Shown here: positions 24,873-31,805 of the stretch, one piece after another
Numbering within the stretch: the first letter of the stretch is position 1
Layout of the letters: every line of letters begins with the position of its first letter
Assembly: GCA_934700895.1 (NCBI GenBank)
Contig: CAKUXV010000002.1
Coordinates: 280,772-344,771, forward strand
Direction of reading: 5' to 3'
Length of the DNA stretch: 64,000 nucleotides
Origin: an uncultured Bacilli bacterium
GTDB taxonomy: Bacteria; Bacillota_I; Bacilli_A; RFN20; CAG-826
Program-made: the position numbers and the translations under genes
The notes under the pieces: model-generated
The model's database searches: none
What the model was told of the DNA's origin: nothing
Seen by the model: the letters and a program-made list of their open reading frames with translations, nothing else

Positions 24873-25358
24873 TTAAGCCACTCCTTCTTTCCTGCGGTAT
24901 TCTTGGAGGATGCCCTTGACTTGCTCGCGGGTCACCTTCGGATAGACTTTGCCGTTGATCGATAAGGCCGGGGCCAAGGCGCAGGCGCCCATGCAACGGA
25001 CGGCTTCTAAGGTAAATAAGCCGTCTTTGGTCGTTTCACCCGGGGCGATTCCCAAGACTTTAGCGAATTCATCGCAGACATCTTGGGCCGCTTTGACGTA
25101 GCAAGCCGTGCCAAGGCAGACGCCAATGACGTATTTGCCTTTCGGGGCGAGGGAGAAAAACGAATAGAACGTAACGACGCCATAAATCTCGGCGACGGGG
25201 ATATCCATTTCTTCGGAGATGATTTCTTGCACTTCAAGAGGAATGTACCCATATTTTTTCTGGATGGTCGAAAGAATCATCATCAGCGGACTCGGCTCGT
25301 CCTTCATCGAACGGCAGATCGCTTGAACGTCCTTGACGACTTCGGAGCGTATTTTCAT
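24873..25358 (-). CDS. hydC: NuoE-like [2Fe-2S] subunit of the trimeric hydrogenase
   Basis: 161 aa, usual for NuoE/HydC. The helical N-domain is followed by a thioredoxin-like fold with cluster cysteines 81 and 86 (CLGTAC) and 122 and 126 (CMGAC). The start MKIRSEVVKD at 25358 is chosen because GGAAAG precedes it; the frame stays open for 44 more codons into the promoter region but that part lacks family similarity. First gene of hydCBA. Confidence 0.93.
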   Translation of the reverse strand: MKIRSEVVKDVQAICRSMKDEPSPLMMILSTIQKKYGYIPLEVQEIISEEMDIPVAEIYGVVTFYSFFSLAPKGKYVIGVCLGTACYVKAAQDVCDEFAKVLGIAPGETTKDGLFTLEAVRCMGACALAPALSINGKVYPKVTREQVKGILQEYRRKEGVA

Positions 25359-25451
25359 GTCTTCCTTTCCTTTCCTGCGCATTGCACGCGGGCGTGTTGG
25401 CATTACAACAAGAAATATTTTAGAGGGCATTATCCCAATTGAAAAGGAACT

Positions 25452-25470
25452 TTTACCGATTACCGATAAA
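25452..25470. promoter_or_regulatory. ATCGGTA direct repeat upstream of hydCBA
   Basis: TTTACCGATTACCGATAAA contains two tandem TACCGAT units just upstream of the likely -35 box. A single TTTATCGGTAA lies inverted at 25527-25537. The same heptamer occurs as a tandem repeat before rex-adhE (35191-35218), pointing to a shared regulator. Confidence 0.5.
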
Positions 25471-25480
25471 CCGAAAGAGT

Positions 25481-25502
25481 CCGATTTCATCGAATGTTTT
25501 TC
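25481..25502 (+). repeat. dispersed intergenic motif, copy 2
   Basis: CCGATTTCATCGAATGTTTT is present here; compare copies at 13151, 36978 and 38083. Confidence 0.6.
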
Positions 25503-25642
25503 GTTTATTTGTTAATTAAAATTAAGTTTATCGGTAATGAAGATATCGCGATTTCAAGAAGAGCTGAAAAGAATAAAAAAGGAAGGCGGACCGAATGATA
25601 GAATCTCAAGTCCATCTTCCGAATTTATCGAATCTTTTCATT

Positions 25643-25679
25643 GTCTAGAATAGATTTTTGCATCTAAATGCATTTTAGC
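25643..25679. repeat. hairpin repeat downstream of the AAA ATPase, copy 1
   Basis: TCTAGAATAGATTTTTGC with the following CATCTAAATGCATTTT matches the two copies upstream of the same gene. The inner TGCAT-CTAA-ATGCA is an inverted repeat. This copy is truncated on the right. Confidence 0.7.
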
Positions 25680-25680
25680 T

Positions 25681-26976
25681 TTATCCCAGATTTCCTAAAC
25701 TATCAGGATTTAAAAGGAAATCATAAATGCTCATCGTAAGAATTCCATTTTCGTCGTAACGAGGCGGAGTGGGTTCTTTGGTGATAATGATTTTGGCAAA
25801 GGAATCATCAATTTTTCTTAATGGTCGAGTTTCTTGATTACGCTTTTCTTCACTAGGAATCGAGTAAGCGGATTGGATGTAATAACGTTTTGAACCCCTA
25901 TTGCAAACAAAATCAACTTCTAACGCCTTCCTGGTTTGTTTTCCGCTTGCATCCTTTTCCGAAACAAAATTCACCCCGACATCGACACGATATCCGCGCA
26001 TTTTGAGTTCATTGTAAATGACGTTTTCCATCGCGTGATTTTCCTCGAATTGACGGAAATTCAGCCGGGCGTTCCGAAGCCCAAGGTCAGAGAAATAGTA
26101 TTTTTTTGGAGTTTCAATGTACTTCTTCCCCTTGATGTTGTAACGGGAAGCGGATTCGATAAGAAAGCTATCCTCCAAATACCCGAGGTACTTCTTGATC
26201 GTCGCGGAGGTAATCTTGGAATTTTTCCTGCTTTGGAACGTTCTTTTAAGTTTTTCGGGATTAGTCAAAGAACCGATGTTAGAAGAAATCACGTTCAGTA
26301 AATCTTCGAGTTCGTCTTGGTTTTTTACATTGTGACGTAAGAAAATATCCCGAAGATAAATCTCTTGGAACAACGCTTCCAGCATCGAAGCTTTTTCATC
26401 CTCATTTTTCTTTAAAACGACAAGAGGAAGGCCCCCGTAAAGCAGATATTCGGTTAAACCCGCGTAACGATCTCCAGTATAAGCCGTCATGAATTCGGCA
26501 AAACTCAAAGGATACATATGGATGGCGTCTCCCCGCCCGGCGAATTCGGTGATGATGTCCTGCGAAAGGAATTTCGCATTGCTGCCCGTGACATAGATAT
26601 CGAGGTTTGGCTCCCTTAAATAACCGTTTAAAACATATTCAAATCCGCCCAACAGTTGCACTTCATCCAACAATAAATAATAAGGATCGACATCTTGGAT
26701 GCGGTTTTTCATGCAAGAAAGGAATTTTTTAGGATCCGCGCCTCGTTTTTCTTTCCCCATGTCTACATAGCTTTCCCCCATCTTTTCTAGATCGGAAGCC
26801 GAGTCAAAAGCAAAGCGAATAATATGGTCCTCGGGTACTCCTTGGGAAAGAAGGTAGTTATAAAACAAAGTATTCAAAAGATAGGATTTGCCGCATCGAC
26901 GTATGCCAGTAATGACCTTAATCATTCCGTTATGTTCTTTTTCAATGAGTTTATTTAAATAGAAGTTTCTTTCCAT
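25681..26976 (-). CDS. AAA ATPase with C-terminal DUF4143 domain
   Basis: 431 aa. Walker A GIRRCGKS (24-31), Walker B LLLDE (101-105) and sensor TGSN (130-133) are followed by a winged-helix part and the DUF4143 nuclease-like domain with LEVDFVCNRGSKRYYIQ (KALEVDFV) near the end. This family is common in gut anaerobes, usually as solitary genes of unknown function; the DUF4143 core resembles PD-(D/E)xK nucleases. It is bounded on both sides by hairpin repeats and breaks the series of hydrogenase genes, so a mobile or selfish cassette is possible. Confidence 0.88.
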   Translation of the reverse strand: MERNFYLNKLIEKEHNGMIKVITGIRRCGKSYLLNTLFYNYLLSQGVPEDHIIRFAFDSASDLEKMGESYVDMGKEKRGADPKKFLSCMKNRIQDVDPYYLLLDEVQLLGGFEYVLNGYLREPNLDIYVTGSNAKFLSQDIITEFAGRGDAIHMYPLSFAEFMTAYTGDRYAGLTEYLLYGGLPLVVLKKNEDEKASMLEALFQEIYLRDIFLRHNVKNQDELEDLLNVISSNIGSLTNPEKLKRTFQSRKNSKITSATIKKYLGYLEDSFLIESASRYNIKGKKYIETPKKYYFSDLGLRNARLNFRQFEENHAMENVIYNELKMRGYRVDVGVNFVSEKDASGKQTRKALEVDFVCNRGSKRYYIQSAYSIPSEEKRNQETRPLRKIDDSFAKIIITKEPTPPRYDENGILTMSIYDFLLNPDSLGNLG

Positions 26977-26985
26977 CTTCTTCTC

Positions 26986-27028
26986 CTGGAATAGATTTTT
27001 GCACCTAAATGCACTTTTCTATTTTATC
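26986..27028. repeat. hairpin repeat upstream of the AAA ATPase, copy 2
   Basis: GGAATAGATTTTTGCACC and CTAAATGCACTTTTCTATT share the layout of copies 1 and 3. It lies 10 bases before the ATPase start, where it would overlap its ribosome-binding region or promoter. Confidence 0.7.
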
Positions 27029-27055
27029 TTAAGCGGAACAACGAAAAAGAAAAAG

Positions 27056-27103
27056 GGTCTAGAATAGATTTTTGCGTCTAAATACATTTTTCTATTTTAG
27101 ACC
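27056..27103. repeat. hairpin repeat upstream of the AAA ATPase, copy 3
   Basis: The most complete copy: outer arms GGTCTAGAATAGA and TCTATTTTAGACC pair over 13 bases with one mismatch around a 22-base middle. Confidence 0.75.
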
Positions 27104-27139
27104 ATTTACTAAATCAACATTCTCCATAGCAAAAGCAAA

Positions 27140-27162
27140 AACCCGCGGATTTCCGCGGGTTG
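27140..27162 (-). terminator. intrinsic terminator after the monomeric hydrogenase gene
   Basis: On the minus strand CCCGCGGA-AA-TCCGCGGG is followed by TTTTTGC, ending the rex-adhE-hydrogenase operon. Confidence 0.88.
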
Positions 27163-27177
27163 AGGGTTCAAGACGCC

Positions 27178-28647
27178 TTATTCTTTTGTCGAGGCGATTT
27201 TGGGATCGGCCATAATGGAATCGACCGCGCCTTGAATGGAGGTTTCTAACGACAATTTGCCGTATTTATCGACATCCGCCGGGGCGCGAAGTTCATGGGT
27301 TAAGCAAGCCGGCCCGCCGATGCAGCCGCCGGGGCAAGCCATGCCTTCGATGAAATTACCCGGTAAACGGCCCGTCTTAGTTTGGGTCAGGGCCACTTTG
27401 CATTGATCAAGCCCCGAACAGGCAACGGGCTTTACTTCGAAGTCGATGTTTTGTTCTTTCAATGCTTCGGCAACCGCTTCGGAAAGTCCGCCGCTGCGAG
27501 CAAAGATTCTTCCGAAATAGGAGGCATTGTCTAGGGGTGATTCTTCCAATTCCTTAAGATTAATATCGCGGCTATCGAGCAAGGCTTGGAGTTCTTCGAA
27601 GGTGATGACGCAATCGATATAGGGGGCGCTGTCCGGACGGGTGACTTCCATCTTTTTGGCGATGCAAGGGCCTGCGAAGATTGTCTTCGCCGTCGGGTCA
27701 TTTTTCTTAATATAACGGGCGATTGCCGCCATCGGGGAGAGGTTTTTGGAAACCTTATCCTCGAGTTCGGGGAAGGCCTTCTTGACGTACATCACAAAAG
27801 CAGGGCAGCAAGAGGAGGTGCACATTCCTTCTTCCGCTAAATCCTTGGCTTCGTTCATCGCGACGATATCCGCGCCTAAGGCGGCTTCCACGACGTCTTG
27901 AACGCCTAGTTTTTTGATACCCGTAATCACTTGGCCGAGTTTTACCAAGCGAAGTTGGCTTGCAATGCTAGGAGCGACAATCATATAGACCTTGTAGTTT
28001 TTGCCTCCTTCAGCTCCGCGGATGATATCAATCGCCTTCGTGATGAAGGATTTATCCATGATGGCGCCAAAAGGGCAAGCATAGGAGCACTGTCCGCAAC
28101 GGACGCACTTCTCCTCATCGATTTGGGTGATACCGTTAGCGTCAGGATGAATCGCGTTGACTTTGCAGGCGGATTCGCAGGGGCGTTTGTTGTTAACAAT
28201 CGCGCCGAATTGGCAGGCTTTCGCGCAGAGTCCGCAATTGACGCAAAGATTCTTGTCGATGCGGCAACGTAAATCGGATCCAAAGCTAATCGCGTTGCGG
28301 TGGCAGGCTTGGGCGCAGCGATGGGCCAAGCAGCCACGGCATAAATCGGTGACGGTGATGCCACCGAAGGGACATTGGTCGCAAGCCGCTTCGATGACTT
28401 CTAATAAATTCGCGTTTTTAGGATCGCCGCCCAAAGCGATTTTGATGCGTTCGCGAACGATTTCCCTTTCCTTATAGATGCAGCAACGCATCGTAGCTTT
28501 CGGGCCCGGGGAGATCGTATAAGGAATCGCATCGATTTCTTCTGGGCTTAAATTTCCATCCCAATATCCACGGGCAACCGCGGTCAAAACTTTCCATTTC
28601 AGTTCCTGGACCAACGTGTCAAATCGATTTTCAATAGCCATACGCAC
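27178..28647 (-). CDS. monomeric [FeFe] hydrogenase, group B type
   Basis: 489 aa. The N-terminal part is rich in cysteine (CDQCPFGG, CRGCLAHRCAQAC) and carries ferredoxin-type clusters (CVNCGLCAKAC, CVRCGQCSYAC). The H-cluster domain has L1 TSSCCPAF (277-284), L2 GPCIAKK (326-332) and L3 EGMACPGGCIGG (434-445), all cysteines kept. This architecture is that of the monomeric group B hydrogenases of anaerobes, thought to work with ferredoxin; their physiological role is little known. It begins 6 bases after the phosphatase gene and is the last gene of the rex operon. Confidence 0.9.
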   Translation of the reverse strand: MRMAIENRFDTLVQELKWKVLTAVARGYWDGNLSPEEIDAIPYTISPGPKATMRCCIYKEREIVRERIKIALGGDPKNANLLEVIEAACDQCPFGGITVTDLCRGCLAHRCAQACHRNAISFGSDLRCRIDKNLCVNCGLCAKACQFGAIVNNKRPCESACKVNAIHPDANGITQIDEEKCVRCGQCSYACPFGAIMDKSFITKAIDIIRGAEGGKNYKVYMIVAPSIASQLRLVKLGQVITGIKKLGVQDVVEAALGADIVAMNEAKDLAEEGMCTSSCCPAFVMYVKKAFPELEDKVSKNLSPMAAIARYIKKNDPTAKTIFAGPCIAKKMEVTRPDSAPYIDCVITFEELQALLDSRDINLKELEESPLDNASYFGRIFARSGGLSEAVAEALKEQNIDFEVKPVACSGLDQCKVALTQTKTGRLPGNFIEGMACPGGCIGGPACLTHELRAPADVDKYGKLSLETSIQGAVDSIMADPKIASTKE

Positions 28648-28653
28648 GACTCC

Positions 28654-29832
28654 TTAATAATAGAGAACTTCCACTTCCTTTCCGATGGAACGGAGCTCCT
28701 CAGCAAGGGAAGAGATGACGAACATTTTCATTTTGATGTTTAATGCGGGGGAATCCTGATGGGCGGGGTTCATCGCGCACCCCACCCGGAAATGGATGGA
28801 GGTGGCTTCTTCGATGAGCATCCTCGCTAGGCGCGACGCCCCATCTTGACGGAAACTCCATTCAAAATAGAGGTCGTTCTTCCCCTTGTAGTCTTGAAGG
28901 ATTTCTAGAACCTTGTTCAAGGTGATGATGCCTTCGGTGACGAGGTCCACACCTTCGATTTCTGAAGTCGGCGGGACTTCTGGATCTTCATAATCCAAAC
29001 TTCCGATCACTTCTTTGCCAAGGTATTTAGCAACGATATTCGCGCTTGTTCCTCCGCAGACCACATGCGGCCCAGGGAGAGAGAAGAATTCGCCAAGCAA
29101 CCTGGCATCGTCTTCTTTCTTTTGGGGCGGGCCCACCCAAATGTTCAGGGGGCTCGTCTTACGACGAGTGAGGACCAAGGCCGTCACATCGTCCCCCGGC
29201 CTCGAATTATAAAGAAGCCGGCAATGGTCTACAAGAAGCGTCGCCCGGTTTTTGGCGCTTGTAAGCGGATTCCACAAGCCTTCGAGATATTCTTTGATTT
29301 CTTCTCTTCCCCAACCAAAATTTAAGGTCTCGCCAACTCCTGCATAAACGGCCCCATCGGTGAAAAGGGTCACCTCGTCTTCGATATCGAGATAAAAAGA
29401 GGAAAACGCGACGGATTTCCCTTCTAAATCCAAGGATTTCCATTCGATGTTTCTTGCCTTTCCCTTCCGTAATACGATGGGCTCGGGGTTATCAAAGCAA
29501 TAAAGGGTGGCCGAGAAATCCTTTTCGACGCGCAGGACATCAAAGGTGCAGTAAGCGACTCCCCCGCGGTCTTTCGCTACGGGGAGGGTGCGGACTAAGG
29601 TCGCGACCGCTTCTTCCATCGCAATCCCTTCTTCGATCATGCGGGAAAGCATCGTTGAAGTTAAAGTCGATAAAATCGAGGCGATGACTCCGCTCCCTAA
29701 CCCATCGGCCAAAACGAGCGTCAAAGCCCCGTCGTCGGACTTCGCCGAGGCGACGTGATCCCCGCAAAGTTCTTCCCCTTTGTGGTTCAGGCTTAAATAT
29801 CCCCATTCTAAAAGGGAGGCGTTATTTTCCAT
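28654..29832 (-). CDS. SpoIIE-type PP2C serine/threonine phosphatase
   Basis: 392 aa. The PP2C metal-site motifs appear at LVLADGLGSG (about 39-48), LFTDGAVYAG and SRPGDDVTALVL (about 211-222). A C-terminal 170-residue part (from ARLLGEFFSLPGPHVVCGGTSA) is found in phosphatases that sit next to sensory hydrogenases. Its gene overlaps the sensory hydrogenase gene by 11 bases, so it is probably the output of that sensor. The substrate phosphoprotein is not in view. Confidence 0.85.
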   Translation of the reverse strand: MENNASLLEWGYLSLNHKGEELCGDHVASAKSDDGALTLVLADGLGSGVIASILSTLTSTMLSRMIEEGIAMEEAVATLVRTLPVAKDRGGVAYCTFDVLRVEKDFSATLYCFDNPEPIVLRKGKARNIEWKSLDLEGKSVAFSSFYLDIEDEVTLFTDGAVYAGVGETLNFGWGREEIKEYLEGLWNPLTSAKNRATLLVDHCRLLYNSRPGDDVTALVLTRRKTSPLNIWVGPPQKKEDDARLLGEFFSLPGPHVVCGGTSANIVAKYLGKEVIGSLDYEDPEVPPTSEIEGVDLVTEGIITLNKVLEILQDYKGKNDLYFEWSFRQDGASRLARMLIEEATSIHFRVGCAMNPAHQDSPALNIKMKMFVISSLAEELRSIGKEVEVLYY

Positions 29833-31492
29833 GGTCCTCCTTGGGGGAGAGGGAAGCTTCTAGACGGGTTAAGGCGATTTTAGTTTCGGCAGCGGATTCT
29901 CCGAGCAATTGGGCGATTTGTTGAACGGCAGCCATGTTTTTCTCAATGACTTCGTTAGCAAGACTTGTGGCCTCTTTTCTCCGTTTCAAATTGGCTTGAT
30001 GCTCCGCTTCGCGTTCCGTGCGGTCATGGAGAATTGCCATTAACGTGCCGTATTTTTCGGAGAATAGCACGGTCGCTTCCACAACTTTTCCCGATTCGAG
30101 ATGGAGTTTCTTGTTTTCGGCTTTTCCTTTTTCCACCGCATCGGCGATGAGTTCCATCGGAATGAGTTCGGAAAGGTCTTTTCCAAGCATCGTTTCTTTG
30201 GATAATCCAAATAGCTTCTCCGCGGCTTGGTTAGCAAGTTCAATCTTCCATTCCTTGGAGGCGGTTAAGATGCCGTTAGGAGAATTCTCGTAAATATGGG
30301 CGGAGACGCTTTTGGCTTTTTCCATTAAATAAGGAAGGCACATCTCTACCTGGGCTTTGCCTTCAAGGACGGCGATTGCTTTTTCCCGGCAGGAAGAATA
30401 CCCGCAGCAGGCGCAATTGAGCTCGTCTTGCTTGTTATGCTTGCCCATTCGTTCTAAAACTTCTTGGATTTGACTATCGTTAAAAGAAGGTTTATGGCCA
30501 TGGAAGCCATTAAAATCTTTTCTTATATCTTTTGCTCTATATTCTTTGGAATCGAAGTGCCCTTCTCCTCCAAATTCTTCAAGGAGGATTTTCGATTCGA
30601 CGGTACCCGCTTTTTTAACAGGCATCGCCGGGCCATTCAGGCAAGACCCGCGACAAGCGGAAAGTTCTAGGAAAACATGATGGAGTTTCCCCGCGCGGAT
30701 TTCTTCTAACGCCTCGATGATGGGTTCGACTCCCGATAAAGCAAGATAACGATATCCAGGCTCCTCCTTTTTCATCGTGGCAAGGATTCCCCCTTCTTCG
30801 GGGTAAAGCCTTTCTAAGGGTCCTTGGGGTTCTTGTTCTTCTTGGAGAACGAGGTTTTGTTCTTGGATAAGCGCTTCTAAATCCAAGAAGGTCAAAGCCA
30901 AATCCAAGGAATTGTTTTGACGGTCCGCCTCTTCTTTTTTGGCGATGCAAGGACCAAAGAAGACGACTTTTGCATTCGGATGACGTTTCTTGACGTCCAA
31001 GCAATGGGCTTCTAAAGGCGTAAATACGGGAGCAAGATACGGCAATAAATCGGAATAATGACGTTCTAGCAATAAATTAATGGAAGGGCAGGCCGAAGAA
31101 AGCAAAACGTCATATTGAGGCAATATTTCTTCGTAGGCTTGTGATACAAACCGGGCTCCCCGAGATGTCTCTTCGACGTCTTGGAAACCTAGTTGACGGA
31201 GGGCTTTTTGGAGGGAAGCAAAGCTAACGCGGGGAAAGGCAGCTCGGAAGCTTGGGGCAATCGAAGCGTAGCATTCTCCTTCTTTTAAAAATTCTAATAG
31301 ACGCGGCTTATCGTCGCGAATCACCTTCGCGCGGCTAGGACAGACTTCATAGCAGGAGCCGCAATAAAGGCATTCGGACTGTTCGATATGGGCTTGCCCA
31401 TCATGAAAGGATATCGCCTTCACGGGGCAATGACGGATGCATTTATAACAGGTTCTGCAATCCGATTTTAAGCTTCGCAATGGGTAGTCCAT
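29822..31492 (-). CDS. sensory [FeFe] hydrogenase-like protein with PAS domain (HydS type)
   Basis: 556 aa. Two [4Fe-4S] ferredoxin motifs (CRTCYKCIRHC and CLYCGSCYEVC), an H-cluster-like domain, a further Fe-S domain (CACCGYSSC, Cys360-368, with Cys385), then a PAS domain (about 395-505, ENSPNGILTASKEWKIELAN) and a coiled end. The H-cluster loops are altered: L1 SSACP (132-136), L2 GPCIAKK (180-186), L3 ACRGSC (279-284). Group C hydrogenases of this layout are proposed H2 or redox sensors, often beside PP2C phosphatases as here. The altered loops argue for sensing instead of catalysis; this is inference. Confidence 0.88.
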   Translation of the reverse strand: MDYPLRSLKSDCRTCYKCIRHCPVKAISFHDGQAHIEQSECLYCGSCYEVCPSRAKVIRDDKPRLLEFLKEGECYASIAPSFRAAFPRVSFASLQKALRQLGFQDVEETSRGARFVSQAYEEILPQYDVLLSSACPSINLLLERHYSDLLPYLAPVFTPLEAHCLDVKKRHPNAKVVFFGPCIAKKEEADRQNNSLDLALTFLDLEALIQEQNLVLQEEQEPQGPLERLYPEEGGILATMKKEEPGYRYLALSGVEPIIEALEEIRAGKLHHVFLELSACRGSCLNGPAMPVKKAGTVESKILLEEFGGEGHFDSKEYRAKDIRKDFNGFHGHKPSFNDSQIQEVLERMGKHNKQDELNCACCGYSSCREKAIAVLEGKAQVEMCLPYLMEKAKSVSAHIYENSPNGILTASKEWKIELANQAAEKLFGLSKETMLGKDLSELIPMELIADAVEKGKAENKKLHLESGKVVEATVLFSEKYGTLMAILHDRTEREAEHQANLKRRKEATSLANEVIEKNMAAVQQIAQLLGESAAETKIALTRLEASLSPKEDHGK

Positions 31493-31547
31493 ATTTTCTC
31501 CTTATAAGGCAAAAGGAGGCCCGTTTTGGGGGCCTCCCCGTTTCGAA

Positions 31548-31805
31548 TCAGTCGAGTTGAGGCAGGATTTCTTCGGTCACGATTCTTTCGCAGTCCTCGG
31601 GTTTGACCCCGTGGATGCGTTTCTCTCCGACTCGGATTTCCACGCCGCCTTTTTGGCAATCCCCGAGGCAAAAACTGGCTTTGAGGATGACGTTCTCTTC
31701 GAGGTGAAGACGCTTCAACTGTTTTTTGAACGCTTCAATCACCCCGCGAGAATTGTTGAGGTGGCAGCAGCTGCCGACGCAGATGGCTAATTCAATCGAT
31801 TTCAT
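31548..31805 (-). CDS. thioredoxin-like [2Fe-2S] ferredoxin
   Basis: 85 aa, one domain. Cluster ligands are Cys9 and Cys13 or 14 (CVGSCC) and Cys46 and Cys50 (CLGDC), the spacing of the NuoE/HydC C-terminal fold without its helical part. It probably shuttles or senses electrons for the neighbouring hydrogenase. Its ATG overlaps the adhE stop by one base; 55 bases separate it from the sensory hydrogenase gene. Confidence 0.85.
   Translation of the reverse strand: MKSIELAICVGSCCHLNNSRGVIEAFKKQLKRLHLEENVILKASFCLGDCQKGGVEIRVGEKRIHGVKPEDCERIVTEEILPQLD

Larger units (their letters stand above)
25359..25680. other. 322-base control region of hydCBA
   Basis: No gene seen. It holds a TTTTCA-N17-TAAAAT promoter candidate on the minus strand (about 25415-25445), ATCGGTA-type repeats (25452-25470 and 25527-25537), a copy of the dispersed motif (25481-25502) and the hairpin repeat at 25643. 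Confidence 0.55.

Noticed and set aside
25359..25490. Longer N-terminus for HydC
   Set aside because: The extra codons lie in the control region, and a good ribosome binding site precedes the family start.
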